Of a stretch of 64,000 nucleotides of DNA, positions 45,603 through 56,608 are shown piece by piece (the stretch's first letter is position 1; the number at the start of each line of letters is the position of its first letter). The position numbers were made by a program, and so were the translations under genes. This DNA comes from Xiphydria camelus (taxonomy: Eukaryota > Arthropoda > Insecta > Hymenoptera > Xiphydriidae), in NCBI GenBank assembly GCA_963678675.1, contig OY783192.1:7574001-7638000 (forward strand), read 5' to 3'. A model generated the notes under the pieces. The model was given only the letters and a program-made list of their open reading frames with translations. It did not search any database and was not told where the DNA came from.

Positions 45603-46001
45603 ATGGTTTTTTCGTGTGCAGTACCGAGTTGTAAAAATAAATCAAGGTTCATGGTTCCTTCTGTAAACAAATTGAAAGATATTCGTCAAAAGTGGCTCGA
45701 TTTCTTAAAATATGCACCTCATTATAGAAAAGGATTATGCGAAGTTCATTTTACTTCTGATCAATTAATAACTTTTAGCGGTGATGCAGCTAAAAATGAA
45801 AATTATTTAGAGCGTGTTCACATAAATTGGCTGACAGTACTGTATTCCCATTCCGAAGTATGGGAATGCAGTACTGTCAGCCAATTTATGAACATTTCTG
45901 ATTTAATTAAATATGTAGATATATTTATAGTACATATGGGGATTGTATTTGAATTTTATTTTGTAATTCATTTTTACAATTTTTTTTACCAGTCACATTA
46001 G
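45603..46001 (+). CDS. THAP-type zinc-finger protein fragment
   Basis: The ORF starts MVFSCAVPSCKNKSRFMVPS. It shows the THAP (C2CH) pattern: Cys5 and Cys10, Trp31, then Cys46 and His49 in GLCEVHF. THAP domains bind DNA sequence-specifically and are found in P-element and other transposases and in host regulators. The final AVPxxF of the domain is missing: after about residue 72 the frame runs into a 70-bp hairpin (45820-45889) and then hydrophobic AT-rich translation, so the true coding part is only the first about 70 codons. It may continue by splicing. It lies inside the 7.35-kb element and is probably element-borne. Confidence 0.65.
   Translation: MVFSCAVPSCKNKSRFMVPSVNKLKDIRQKWLDFLKYAPHYRKGLCEVHFTSDQLITFSGDAAKNENYLERVHINWLTVLYSHSEVWECSTVSQFMNISDLIKYVDIFIVHMGIVFEFYFVIHFYNFFYQSH
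45820..45889. repeat. 70-bp hairpin, CATAAATTGGCTGACAGTAC arms
   Basis: Near-perfect 31-bp arms around TCCGAAGT. The hairpin truncates the THAP frame, so it is likely a small insertion or a duplicated inverted segment. Confidence 0.75.
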
Positions 46002-46089
46002 TCACATTAGTGCAGCATTAATAATATATTATAACCGTTTAAATTTGCCCGCGGGTGTTTGGCTCGGTGGCGCAATCTGCTTCAGTTTT

Positions 46090-47260
46090 GCCCAGCCAAC
46101 CTCATTCGGGAGATCGAAGTCTCTAACCTCGAAATTGTTAATTTGTAAATAATACTGAATAATGTGTAGAAGTGATAAATAATTATTCGGGTTTCTTCGA
46201 TGAGTTTCCCCAAGTGTTTAAAAATCGGTGTCCATAACTGTGGCTTCAACTTCCAGCGATTAAGTAAGTAATTACTGCAGAACGAGTAGGTTACAAGATT
46301 TTCATGAAGTTTTTGACGGTTTTCTTGCATGTCCCCTTTCATAAGGTGCAAACAAAGAGGATGTAACTTCTGTCCTATCCTGAAGAAAATGAGTCGATCG
46401 ACATCAGACATTGTCGAACTTATCACCGAGCGCCTTTCACCCACGGTATTTTCATTGCAATATGCGCTTTTCATTTCAACTATTCCTGCTTTAAATAACT
46501 TTCACTTCTTTCAAAGTATTTACCTCTTGTACGAATTGTTGATCGTAGGGGGCAGCAATCAATGATTGTGACTAATCGTAGACAAATTATTCCTGCGATG
46601 ATGTTCCAGTTGCGAAGCATACACTAGCAAGTCAGCTTACAGCGTCCGATGTTTAGTATCAACTTTACCTCTTTTGGAATACCCACCACCCGAGCATAAT
46701 CACGATTATGTTAACGTTAATCGCAGAATAGACCGTGAGCTTGGGCACATTATCGCAGTAGTAGTTCGGCACACTTGTCTACGACGAGTCGCTATTATTG
46801 ATCGCTGCCTCCTACCACGAACAGTTCATAAAAGGTTATTAGCTTGAAAGAGAAGTAAAAGTTATTTAACGCTGGAATAGTTGAAACGAGAAGCGCGTAT
46901 TGCAATTAATGTACCGTGGGTAATAGACGCTCGGTGACAAGTCTGACATTCTCCAATGTCCATCGAGTCATCTTTTTACGGACAGGACACGAGCTAGATC
47001 CGCTTCAGTTGCACCTGTACGAGATGACATATCAGAAAATCATGAGTCTTCATGAAAATCTTCTAACCTACTCGTTCTGCAGTAATACTTAATAATATCA
47101 CTGGAAGTTGAAGCAACAGTTATTGGCAAAAATCGGACACCGGTTTTTAAACACTTGGGGAATATCATCGAAGAAACCCGAATGATTATTTCTTACCACT
47201 TCTACATATTGGTAATCATTATTTACAAATTAACGATTTCGATCTCCCGAATTGACAGGT
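46090..47260. repeat. Foldback with about 450-bp diverged arms
   Basis: TTTAAAAATCGGTGTCCATA, GTAATTACTGCAGAACGAGT, CATGTCCCCTTTC-like and AAAGTTATTTAA segments at 46100-46600 pair with the inverse at 46790-47250. The centre is near 46700. The word CGATCTCCCGAATTGACA also occurs at about 18800. Frames in the arms look incidental. Confidence 0.6.
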
Positions 47261-47539
47261 ACCGGGAGATCAGACTTTTGACACTTTTCGCTCAGCTCGT
47301 AAGACCGCAGCGCACTCTCTCGAAGCCAACTCTTAAAGCACCGAGCCAACCACTTCCAGCCAAATGTCAGGGAAATCCAAAATCAAGAGTTTTTGCCAGA
47401 GGACATTCGGTATATGTTGTTACATACAGAAAAGTTATGATATTTTGTAATTTCCATCGTTACACTAGAGGCGAAGAAGAGATGAAATAGAAGTGAGGTA
47501 CACGTACACTTCACGTTTGACAGGTCGGTATATAAATTG

Positions 47540-47840
47540 GAACTTGTGATAGTATAATACAAAAGAGGAAATGTATCGATAAAGAAAAAATAATAATAAA
47601 GTAGTTACTCCATTATTGTAATCCAATAACATTGTATTACTTATTTTTCTGCCACGACTTTAATTGCTGATAGTGAAGAAAAATCAAATTTATTGGTTGA
47701 TCCATCCACTATCAACAATCAAAGTCGTGGCAGAAAAATAATGAATACGATGGAATTGGATTAAAATAATGGAGTAACTACTTTGTTATTATTTTTTCTT
47801 TGTCGATATATTTCCTTTTTCGTATTATACTAACCTCTAA
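47540..47840. mobile_element. Hairpin element, AAATGTATCGATAAAGAAAA arms
   Basis: GAAATRTATCGA, AAGTAGTTACTCCATTATT, CGTGGCAGAAAAATA and TGATAGTG pair across the centre at about 47690. About 300 bp. Confidence 0.7.
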
Positions 47841-48560
47841 TATGCCGGAATTAAAAATCTCTAGAACTCTGCGGTACAATGCCACGGTAGGAATATCAAA
47901 TTCTACCGACATGACATGCATCGACAAGGTCTGTATCAACTATAGCATTATATTGGGGGCACTGCACTAATCCTGTGGCACATTTTTCTATCTGGGAAAG
48001 CCGTGGTAGAAAAGTAGAAGATACGATAGAATTGGATTACAATAATGAAGTAATTATTTTATTATCTTTTCTTTATCGATATATTCCCCCTTTCGTATTA
48101 TCAAAAGTTCCATTTATATATTATCGGAACGCTGTACAGCTGTATTACCATAATAATATGCTTTCCCAGATAGAAAAATGTACCACAGGATTAGTGCAGT
48201 GCCCCCAATATACCGCTAAAGTTGATACAGACCTTGTCGAAGCATGTCATGTCGGTAGAACCTGATATTCCTACCGTGGCATTGTACCGCAGAGTTCTAG
48301 AGATTTTTAATTCCGGCATATTGGAGGTAAAAAATGCATGTATACTGTCAGTACGGGAAGACGGTATATTATCGGAACGCTGTACAGCTGTACTACCATA
48401 ATAATATGCTTTCCCAGATAGAAAAATGTGCCACAGGATTAGTGCAGTGCCCCCAATATACCGCTAAAGTTGATACAGACCTTGTCGAAGCATGTCATGT
48501 CGGTAGAACCTGATATTCATACCGTGGCATTGTACCGCAATTCTAGAGAATTCTTTTCTA
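47840..48560. repeat. Inverted plus direct duplication, ATGCCGGAATTAAAAATCTC
   Basis: The segment 47840-47995 pairs inversely with about 48160-48325. The right arm is repeated in direct orientation at 48362-48545 (CGGAACGCTGTACAGCTGTA, CCACAGGATTAGTGCAGTGC) with few differences, so one arm was recently duplicated. Confidence 0.75.
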
Positions 48561-49491
48561 CCTAGGTTGATTTTTGACTGCGAAGAAAAATCAAATTTCT
48601 ATCAATCCGTCCCGTTCTCGTATTGCGCTGAAAACAAAAAATAGAATAACCACAAAAATATTTGTTCTGTATAAGGGATGAAAATGAGGTTAAGACAGTC
48701 AGTTAGGAAGTAACTTATCTGATGCCACTTCTTTCGAGATACAGATGTCTCCTTTCCTGCTCTTCATGCACCAGCAACCAGAGAAAAATGACAGCTTCTC
48801 CGTTCACTATCTTGATTATTAAAAAAAATTCCAAACGATTTGATAATAGCTAGCTGTCAGAGCGTCTGTCACATTCACCACTATTGAGATTCACTACTCC
48901 GATTACACTGAATTTTTACTTTTTATTAACAAGCGCGTACGAGGATCGAAAAAATGCGAGGGAAATCGTTTCGCGAATGGAAATATTTTATTAATTTTGA
49001 AAAACAACTAAACATTCAAGGAATATATTCTCTCACACACTCTCACGTACATTTTTGATGGCGTATGCGTGTGGCCGCATCTGTGTACACATTTCCGACC
49101 ATGGCCGAATACCGCCGAAGACAGGCAGAATTTTTGTGACATTTTTACATATATATATCGCCCGAGAAATCGGATTCTCGACTTTTGAGGGGCGAGGGGC
49201 GTGGCTTCGCGTTGCTAAGGAAAAATCTCTGTTAATATGTAACTTACAACATTTACTCTGGTCTCTATCGATAGAGAATAGTCGATTTATATGGCGTAAC
49301 TAAGCATAGTTTTGGTTATAACCGTATATTTATTGAGAAAATTCGATGTTAAAATTGAGGGGAGAAGGGGGCAGACATTGTTCCTGTAAAGATACACGGG
49401 TGCTCGCGGCGACAGCGCTGGCGGCGTCGTTCTGACGACTTGAATGAACATACCGCCAGACACTACCGTGTCTCTTGATAGCGAATAATGA
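48561..49491. other. No gene seen
   Basis: Mixed composition with short frames only. Confidence 0.4.
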
Positions 49492-49660
49492 AGAGTGTAG
49501 GAGGGGTAATATGTACAGAGCGCGAATAAACTAGGAACTAAGGTTTATTCGTGATCTGGAATACAAAATGGTAGCGTAAGCGTGTGGAAAGAGAAGATCC
49601 CAGGAGGGATCGAGCTCGGAGAAGCGTCGGAGGGGGCTGCCGGTCGGGCTGCTCGTAGGC

Positions 49661-49785
49661 GGTGCGGGTCGTCCTCAGGAACGGCCGCGTTGGTCCTGGC
49701 GTGCCGGAGCTGCTCGAAGGCGGTGCGGGTCGTCCTCAGGAACGGCTGCGTCGGTCCTGGCGTGCCGGGGGCTGCTCGCGTCCCG
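49661..49785. repeat. Two 66-bp tandem units in the LTR
   Basis: GGCGGTGCGGGTCGTCCTCA begins units at about 49658 and 49724. The second has a few changes and ends at the next CTGCTCGCG. Confidence 0.8.
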
Positions 49786-49882
49786 GGAATCGTCGTCAGG
49801 CCGGAGGCGAAGGTAACTCGTCCGCGTAGAGGGTCGCCGGGTAGGCGAGGCGACGTGAGAACGTCGGCTGGAGCGGCGAGGA

Positions 49883-50178
49883 CGCTAGGGTGTTCGTGGA
49901 GCGAAAACTGCCGCTAGCGAACCTCAAGCCGGGACGGCGTAGGGCCGTCAGAGATCTGCGCGCGAGAGGGTGTTCGCTGAGCGAAGACTTCCCTCTCGGT
50001 TGCTCGAGAGTCGATCGGTGAACCACGAGAGCTGCGATGTTCGCTGAGCGAAAACTGTCGCCGCTCGTGTGGAGGCCGTTCGACTACTAGGGTGTTCGCT
50101 GAGCGAAAACTTCCCTAGGGCGTTCGACTGAGACTTCTGAGGGATAGTGGTGTTCGCTGAGCGAAAACTTCCACTACC
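49883..50178. repeat. Five hairpin repeats with conserved loop and changing stems
   Basis: TGTTCGCTGAGCGAAAACTT (or close) begins at 49891, 49971, 50038, 50093 and 50151. It contains its own small hairpin TTCGC-TGA-GCGAA. Each copy is enclosed by a different stem that pairs perfectly or nearly so: CGCTAGGG/CC(G)CTAGCG, CGAGAGGG/CCCTCTCG, GCGA/TCGC (inside CACGAG/CTCGTG), CTAGGG/CCCTAG and TAGTGG/CCACTA. Spacing between copies varies (80, 67, 55, 58). Paired changes in stems with a fixed loop indicate selection or copying of a structure, probably in the LTR transcript. Confidence 0.85.
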
Positions 50179-50686
50179 GTGACTCGAGATGGTCTGGCGG
50201 CGATGGCTCGCCGGCCGTCTAATATACCCCGTTTGCGGACCTTGCCGAAAGCCCGCTGATGACCGATGACCGTTAGGTCCTCGGATGACGCGTCCTAACT
50301 ACCTGCGCGTCCCTTATGACGCGCTCGGGGCTGTCTCCAACCCTTGAATCGTCGGCAGGCTAACGCATGCCGACTCGGCTGCGATCCACGTGTTACAAGA
50401 GTCTATTTAAACAGCTCCTATGTACAGCACCCTCGTTCTGACTATGTATGATGCTATAGTTTAGCAGGACCGTCTCGAAATGTAGTCAATCTCTTCCTAA
50501 TATTCATCTGATATTTGAAAGCAGTATAAACGGCAAGCTCAAGAATGACTTAAAAAAAGTTACGTCTTATGTAAGATTTAGGGGGGGGGGGGGTCATCTG
50601 GAATCTTATAGTATCTTACACTGGGGGGAGGGGGGGGGGGGTCAAAAAGAGGCCAAAAATGTCTTACGCAATATATGGATGGCCCC

Positions 50687-51225
50687 CAAGCTTTAATAAA
50701 ATACTAAACTGAAAAGGAGGTTTTTCGAATTTTTTGAGAAATAGCTTCCGCAATCATATGTGTAAAATCATAAGAAATATAAATTTTACGAATATTTTTT
50801 TCGGTATGTCAACCCTTTTTTTATTTATGAAGTGAATAAAAATCCGTTTACCTTGTAGATTACATACACATTTAAAGCCCCCTCCCCCCATTACAAACAA
50901 AAATCTCATAAGTATTTTAAAAAATATTCATAAAACTTATATTTCTTATATTTTTACACGTACGATTGCGAAGACTATTTCTTAAAAAGTTCCAAAAACC
51001 TCCTTTTTAGTTTAGTATTTTATTAAAGATTGTACATTCCTCTTAATACCTATACCTAGATATATCGTTTTATTTGCTCAGGGCTGCTCAATTATAGATA
51101 TTTTCATTATGAGGGCGCGAAACGCCCGAATGACGAATTCTATTTTTTGTCGCTAATTGTAAGTGTCAAATACGAGGTTGACGGGGTTCAAGGCGGGGTT
51201 TTGGCGGGAGTTTTGCCCCCCCCCC
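50687..51225. repeat. Right part of the 320-bp unit array, with inverted unit and family A
   Basis: Continues the array after the 7.35-kb insertion (AAGCTTTAATAAAATA at 50689), then turns over. 50830-51220 is an inverted unit ending in family A words (AATTCTATTTTTTGTC, GTGTCAAATACGAGGTTGAC). A C-run follows at 51218-51231. Confidence 0.75.
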
Positions 51226-51550
51226 CCTCAACACTCCATTACAAACAAACAAATCATATAAGTATTATTTAAAGTAAAAAGAAAATAAATAAATAAACAA
51301 ACAAACAAAGAACTTTAGAACAAAATTTAAATGTTTATTATTTCGAATTTTTGCAAATATAACCATATTCATAATCAGCGACCCAAGAAACCCCCCTATG
51401 CCAAATTTTGCATGAATTCGTCGATTGTCGAAAATCTCGTCCGCCATATTGTATCGGCCATCTTGAATTTTTGAAATCTGACTTCAGATTCGTGATCAGC
51501 GACCCAAAAAACCTCCTTAACAATCATTTATTTACTGTTTGATTAACCGT
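51226..51550 (-). repeat. Dispersed repeat with GTCGCTGATNANGAAT words
   Basis: On the minus strand GGGTCGCTGATCACGAATCT, then CAAGATGGCCGATACAATAT and again GGGTCGCTGATTATGAATAT. I recall this wording from interspersed repeats in several arthropod genomes, with a readable frame (SRWPIQYGGRDFRQSTNSCK), but the element's nature is unknown to me. Confidence 0.5.
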
Positions 51551-51819
51551 CAAGATGAATTTCTATTTTGTCCACTCTCCCATATACCGGGGAGCACTGT
51601 GCGGCGGGGCCAACGTGGCAAGGCCGACGCGGCATCAACTTCAATTAATTTTTATGTCGTCAATTTTAAAGTGTCTTCAAGATTTTGAAAAATCCTTCGA
51701 GATATGCTTAAACATCGACAAAGACTACAATATATCCAAATTTGAGAAAATCCGAAATGTTACTCCAAAAAGTGTCCGATTTGGTATGAAATGACCCCTA
51801 TAAGAAAGAACAGTTTATA
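51551..51819. other. No gene seen
   Basis: Short spacer with a C/G-rich segment near 51600 and no recognisable feature. Confidence 0.35.
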
Positions 51820-52690
51820 CACGTGCATGTAACATTGAAACATGCGCATAAATATAATACTTTCTGCATAAAAGTTACACTACAGGTTTATCAATTGTTC
51901 ATATCACAGGAATATTACAGTAATATTAGGTGTGATATAACCGTCAAAGTTAATGTAACATTACATTTACGTCAGCCGTCATGTAACCCCAAATAATAAA
52001 AAGTGTAACAGTTACATTAGTTGTTATGTAATCATTACGTCAACGTAATGTTACAGCAGCATAACTATTCACTTCGTTGTTATATTACAAGGATATGTAC
52101 TCATTACAAGACCGGTATATAAGAGTTACACCACGGTTATACCAATACGATACTTTCCTGAGGGTGTTGTGCAACATTCAAGGAACATTACGATAATGTA
52201 TCGGTTATGTAATACACGTAATGTAACATATTTATGTTATTGTTACATTTCAGTTACATTATGCAATGCACTGGCAGTATAACTGAATTGTAACGGTTAC
52301 GCAACACATATTACATAACATGGTAACATTAGTGAGGAGGAAATAATAACTTACATGTAAGCTACATGTAATATTACTTGTAACTTTCTGGTAAATTGCT
52401 GTTACGTTGCAGTTACATTACGCAACACACCTACAACATTACGAATCCGTAACAGTTATGTTATGCACGTAACATAACATATTAATGTTACTTGTTACAT
52501 TTCAGTTACATTACATAACGTACGAGCAACATAACTGAATTGTAACAGTTATGCAACACATGTTATATAACATGGTAACATTACTGAGTGGGAAATAATA
52601 ATTTACATGTAAGTTACATGTAAGTTACCGGTGATGTTACTTGTTACATTGGGTTACATTGCTGTTACATTGCTGTAACAATTCCGTGTT
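51820..52690. repeat. Degenerate GTTACATTA / TAATGTAAC array
   Basis: About 870 bp built from GTTACATTAC, ATGTAACAT, AACATTACG and their complements, at irregular 8-25 bp spacing. Longer segments are also repeated (AACTGAATTGTAACRGTTAY at about 52280 and 52532; AACATGGTAACATTA at about 52318 and 52572). Both orientations are mixed, so the region can form many alternative hairpins. No open frame. Confidence 0.8.
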
Positions 52691-53969
52691 TACGGGGTAG
52701 GTATGTACTCGTTTTCAAAGGAACGTGAGTGGGGGGGGGGGGGGTAGCGAGTAAAAGTTCTTTATTTCTTGTTCGTGAGTCTCAAAACCCACTGACAAAC
52801 ATACACACTTTAAATATTATTTAAAAATTCGAAGATGCAATCTTACCACACAACGGTTTAATTTTCTTTTTACTCGAATTCAACTATATTTACTTCGTTT
52901 ATGAATCAATTAAGAACGAAAACTACTATTAAACTACTTTTAGAATGCTTGTTTACTTAAGTTTGCTTAATCCTCCTCTCCTCCCGCCTACTCCACCGCA
53001 CACACTTTCCCTTGTATCGGACTAATATAAGAGGAAGATTGTTTATATTTTACTATTCCTTAAATTTTAATTTGTATTTGTAACCAATATTAATCAATAG
53101 TTTTGAGTATATTTTTCAATAAAAATAAGCATATCCATTCGCAAACTTGTGAGGTTTAATTTTCAAAGGTATGTGTTAAAAATTAAATGTAACAATTTTT
53201 CTAACTAGGTACAATTGATACGATTTAGGAGACAGATTTATTAAATTGTACCACCGATATCCTAAATCGTACCTACAGCCAGAACTTCCGCTGAGGACCG
53301 TCTCCTTATACGGTAGTCCCCTTAAATAACTGTAAATCCATAAAGATAGGGGTATACTATGGGTTGCTACAAACCCAGGGTGGCCACCAGAGGGATAAAA
53401 ATCTTATTTTAATTACGTGCAGTCTACATAAACAAACTGCTTTACTCTAGACCGTGTTCCTATAGGTACACGCTTCGTGAACTCAGGAAGCTCAAACTAA
53501 GTATTGCACCATATCTTCCATGGAATGTTCCTCATATATATAGAATAATATCGTATAGTATTCTTCAGACTGTGATTCTATACACAGATTATAAATGTGT
53601 ATTGCTACGAACTGGGAAACTACTCGTAATGCGATTTTAGTAACTGCTTGGAATTTCAAACGTAATCTTATTCACAATCTCAAACCAAGATTATATCGTA
53701 AATTATCTATTAGTTAGTAGAATTAATCATATACACAATAACTAATATATGAACAAAGGTAAAACTTAACTTTTCAATCGATATATTCTTAATAACGAAG
53801 TGAGAAAATTACATCAACATCCATTTAATCAAGAGGACCTTCTCAAAAACACGTAATGTGTTTCTACAGACAAAATATTTTTACAGGCTACTCTTAATGT
53901 AATATAATACAATAGAAAGACGTAATGACCGTGCGAATGTTCTGCTATCTCTGTTTCATAGAAAATCAG
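52691..53969. other. No gene seen; poly-G run at about 52731-52744
   Basis: AT-rich. A small inverted repeat (AGGTACAATTGATACGATTT / CTAAATCGTACCT, about 53207-53273) is the only structure noted. Confidence 0.4.
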
Positions 53970-54703
53970 TAGTGCAGTCAGTCTAGACTTCGCACAAAAA
54001 GTTGGGCTTCAGGGCATGAAAATTATACCAATCGATAGCTGGAAGTCCCAATCTTAACATATCAAAATGTATCATCTGTCAATTCCCGGGAAAATTTATA
54101 ATTAATTAAAAACTATCGAAGTTTTGGCCCTAAGCCATTTTAATCAATCATTTCTCCCCTATAGGTATTATTTACTCAATCAAAAAAATGAAGCTACCAA
54201 TTTTTAGCGGGGAAAATTTACTATAAAATTGATGCGAGAACCTACATGACAAAATGCACGGTTAATTTATAATAATTTTTTGAAAGTCCCGGTGTACGAA
54301 AGTACAATAAGCTGCACATGGCGCGTATCAAGTGGTCGCCATGGGAACAGCTGATTGCTTGGCGAAACGTGCTCAGAAATTACTTTAAAAAATTATTGTA
54401 AATTAACCGTGCATTTTTTCATGCAGGTTCTCGCATCAATTTTATAGTAAATTTTCCCCGCTACAAATTGGTAGTTTCATTTTTTTGGTTGAGTAAATAA
54501 TATAGGAGAAATGAATTATTAAAGTGGCTTAGGGCCAAAACTTCGATAGTTTTTAATTAATTATAAATTTTCCCGGGAATTGACAGATGATACATTTTGA
54601 TATGTTAATGTTGGGACCTCCAGCTATCGATTGGTGTAATTTTCATGCCCTGGAGTCCAACTTCTTGTACACCATATATCCAATGTCTAGACTGACTGCA
54701 CTA
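53970..54703. mobile_element. Long-TIR element, TAGTGCAGTCAGTCTAGAC ends
   Basis: 734 bp with arms of more than 300 bp and CAG on both sides (53967-53969 and 54704-54706). The arms include TCAATTCCCGGGAAAATTTA and GGTTCTCGCATCAATTTTAT. Only the centre (about 54290-54370) is unpaired. Non-coding. Confidence 0.8.
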
Positions 54704-56026
54704 CAGTGGTAATACGATTTGAGTGATGGTACACGGAGAGAAATCGTCAGTACTATTTGCCTGAAATTCAGGGAAAAAATACCCAACTAGTACGGTAATC
54801 GTGTTGCATTTGGTCAGTGAGGTAAAAAATATCATGCATTCAAAGAGTTTTTCATGTTCTCGAAAGTAAAATGTGACCTCTCTGTATCAAATAAAAAATG
54901 TGGTTGGAATAGATGAAAATTATGGCTGAGATAGATTGAAAGTGTCAAACGATGAGAAAGATTTTACTGTTTTCGGGGTAGAAACTGCTGCACCGGTACG
55001 GTAAAATATACTAACCTGTACTGAAATTATTACTAACCTCAAGGATTATTTTTTTCCCACCAATTAGAATATAAATTTACCGTTCAATGTGATACTTTTT
55101 ATTTTACGTTTTTATATTTTTTATTTATCCGTGAGTAAATTTTCTTCACCTTATTAAAGGAAAATTAATTATTCAATTAAAAATTGTATGGAAATTTTCA
55201 TATATTTTGTTCTAATTACTTGTTTAAAATATCGGGAATTGAATTCTTTTCCTGACATTTGAGCTAAGTGCGTTTATTTGTGACCGTTGCTATCGAGCGT
55301 CGCGTCGTTCCGCGTCTTTCGTACCAGTGCAGTGCCGAAAAACTCGCATCACACGGAGGAAGTCGCAGCATCGGGATACGTACCCGCGCTTGCCTGTGCC
55401 AGAAATAGCAATTTATTGCGGCCAGGTAGTAAACGATCGCTGCAAACGACGAGTATTTCTAACTTCCTTGTTACGCGTTCATTACTAAGGAAAATTCGAC
55501 AGCTTTTGTAGGAAATATTTCCCGAAAGAACAGTTTATTGATGAATGCGACTGATTGTGAGTTACAACGTGATGAATGTGACTGCGACTTGACTTCGGCT
55601 CTTCGCCGAAGTAGCTCTTGCGATGGTCGAAGGAGAGAATGACCACCGAGCTGCCCAAGCCGTCCTTACGCCCGGCTCGTCCCTTATTCCGAGCCGATCA
55701 CCGTGCGTTCTCAGGTAGCGTCGGTGTCCTGTTAGTCGGACGATCGGTATGGTCGTCCATGCGTTATCGAGGATGTTCCGTTAACGGCCCGCAGACCCTA
55801 GGTTTTCTCCGTCAAATCGTTCCTCACACTTTTCTGCTCAGAAGAACAAATGACATACAAAATTAAATAGATTTAAATTTTTCAATGAAAATCTTATCTG
55901 CTGAGACTCTATGTATTGTAAGCTATATTCGACGCGGTAGACTCGACGCGGCTGCACGATAAGTCCTGAAGCAATCCTCGATGAGACTCGAATCACGATC
56001 CGATATGCACGCTGGTTGTCGATCGA

Positions 56027-56190
56027 ATGGCTTCCTTTGATTGCCTGGAGGAGCATAAGACCCCCTTACTCCTTCATCCTGGGCCTGCATTGGAAAGCCC
56101 CGTTGCCTTGACGTCATTATGGGGGAAACTGCCCGCTTCCACCTGGCTTCGTGAATCACCCTTGCTTGACGCGACCACTCCTAACGGCGC
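56027..56190 (+). repeat. Dispersed repeat, second copy of 25676-25850
   Basis: Same words in the opposite orientation; the readable frame (GPALESPVALTSLWGKLPAS) is conserved between copies despite scattered differences, hinting at former coding. Confidence 0.6.
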
Positions 56191-56572
56191 CTTGAAATAT
56201 TTCAGTATAGAATTTTTTTGCATGAATTTCCCCAATTTTTCTTCTAGTATTCTCTTCTTATTTATAACGAAAAAGAAATCACCAGAATTTCCCATCAAAT
56301 ACTCCTGATAATGGACAAAAATGGTGAGACTTCTCCGTATATCAGGCAAAAAATATGATTAAAGAATCTACTAACATTTTCCCATAAATCTTCTAAATAA
56401 AATCACTTACCTCAAAAGCCGCTTTCACCAGACAGTAATTCATCTTTTTAAATAATTGTTTTTTTTTTTATAAATGTATTAGTTTAAGCACTTTATTTTT
56501 TCTGGAACAACTCGCACCGGTTCTAATGGCCACAACTCACACCGTGCGTCGACTTCTGATGATCGGCCGAAA

Positions 56573-56608
56573 ACGGCCGAACTGACGCGAACTGACGCGA
56601 ACTGACGC
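56573..56608. repeat. Short CGAACTGACG tandem
   Basis: Three to four copies of a 10-bp unit near 56580-56606. Confidence 0.8.

Larger units (their letters stand above)
49496..50397. mobile_element. Probable solo LTR with AGAG duplication
   Basis: 902 bp start TGTAGGAGG and end GTGTTACA, i.e. TG...CA with a TGTA/TACA inverted end. AGAG stands on both sides (49492-49495 and 50398-50401); 4-6 bp duplications are normal for LTR retrotransposons. The block is far more GC-rich than its surroundings. On the minus strand a TATATTA box (about 50222) precedes the hairpin repeats and AATAAA lies near the far end (about 49540), giving a plausible U3-R-U5 order; AATAAA is also found on plus near 49525, so orientation is uncertain. 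No internal retroelement genes flank it. Confidence 0.6.
43338..50686. mobile_element. 7.35-kb TIR element with CAA duplication
   Basis: GGGGCCATCCATATATTACG and the inverse of GGGGCCATCCATATATTGCG are flanked by CAA (43335-43337 and 50687-50689). The target word TGTACAAGCTTTAATAAAAT is intact in neighbouring array units. Subterminal TCTTAC words and G-runs follow on each side (43374-43420, 50580-50640). It contains a long palindrome, a THAP-domain ORF, two more foldbacks and an LTR-like insertion. A 3-bp duplication and a THAP gene are compatible with the PIF/Harbinger-related assemblage, but no transposase was found, so the class is open. Confidence 0.75.

Noticed and set aside
49582..49917. 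111-codon Arg/Gly/Ala-rich frame
   Set aside because: It lies in the GC-rich LTR and translates its tandem DNA repeats; no protein signature.
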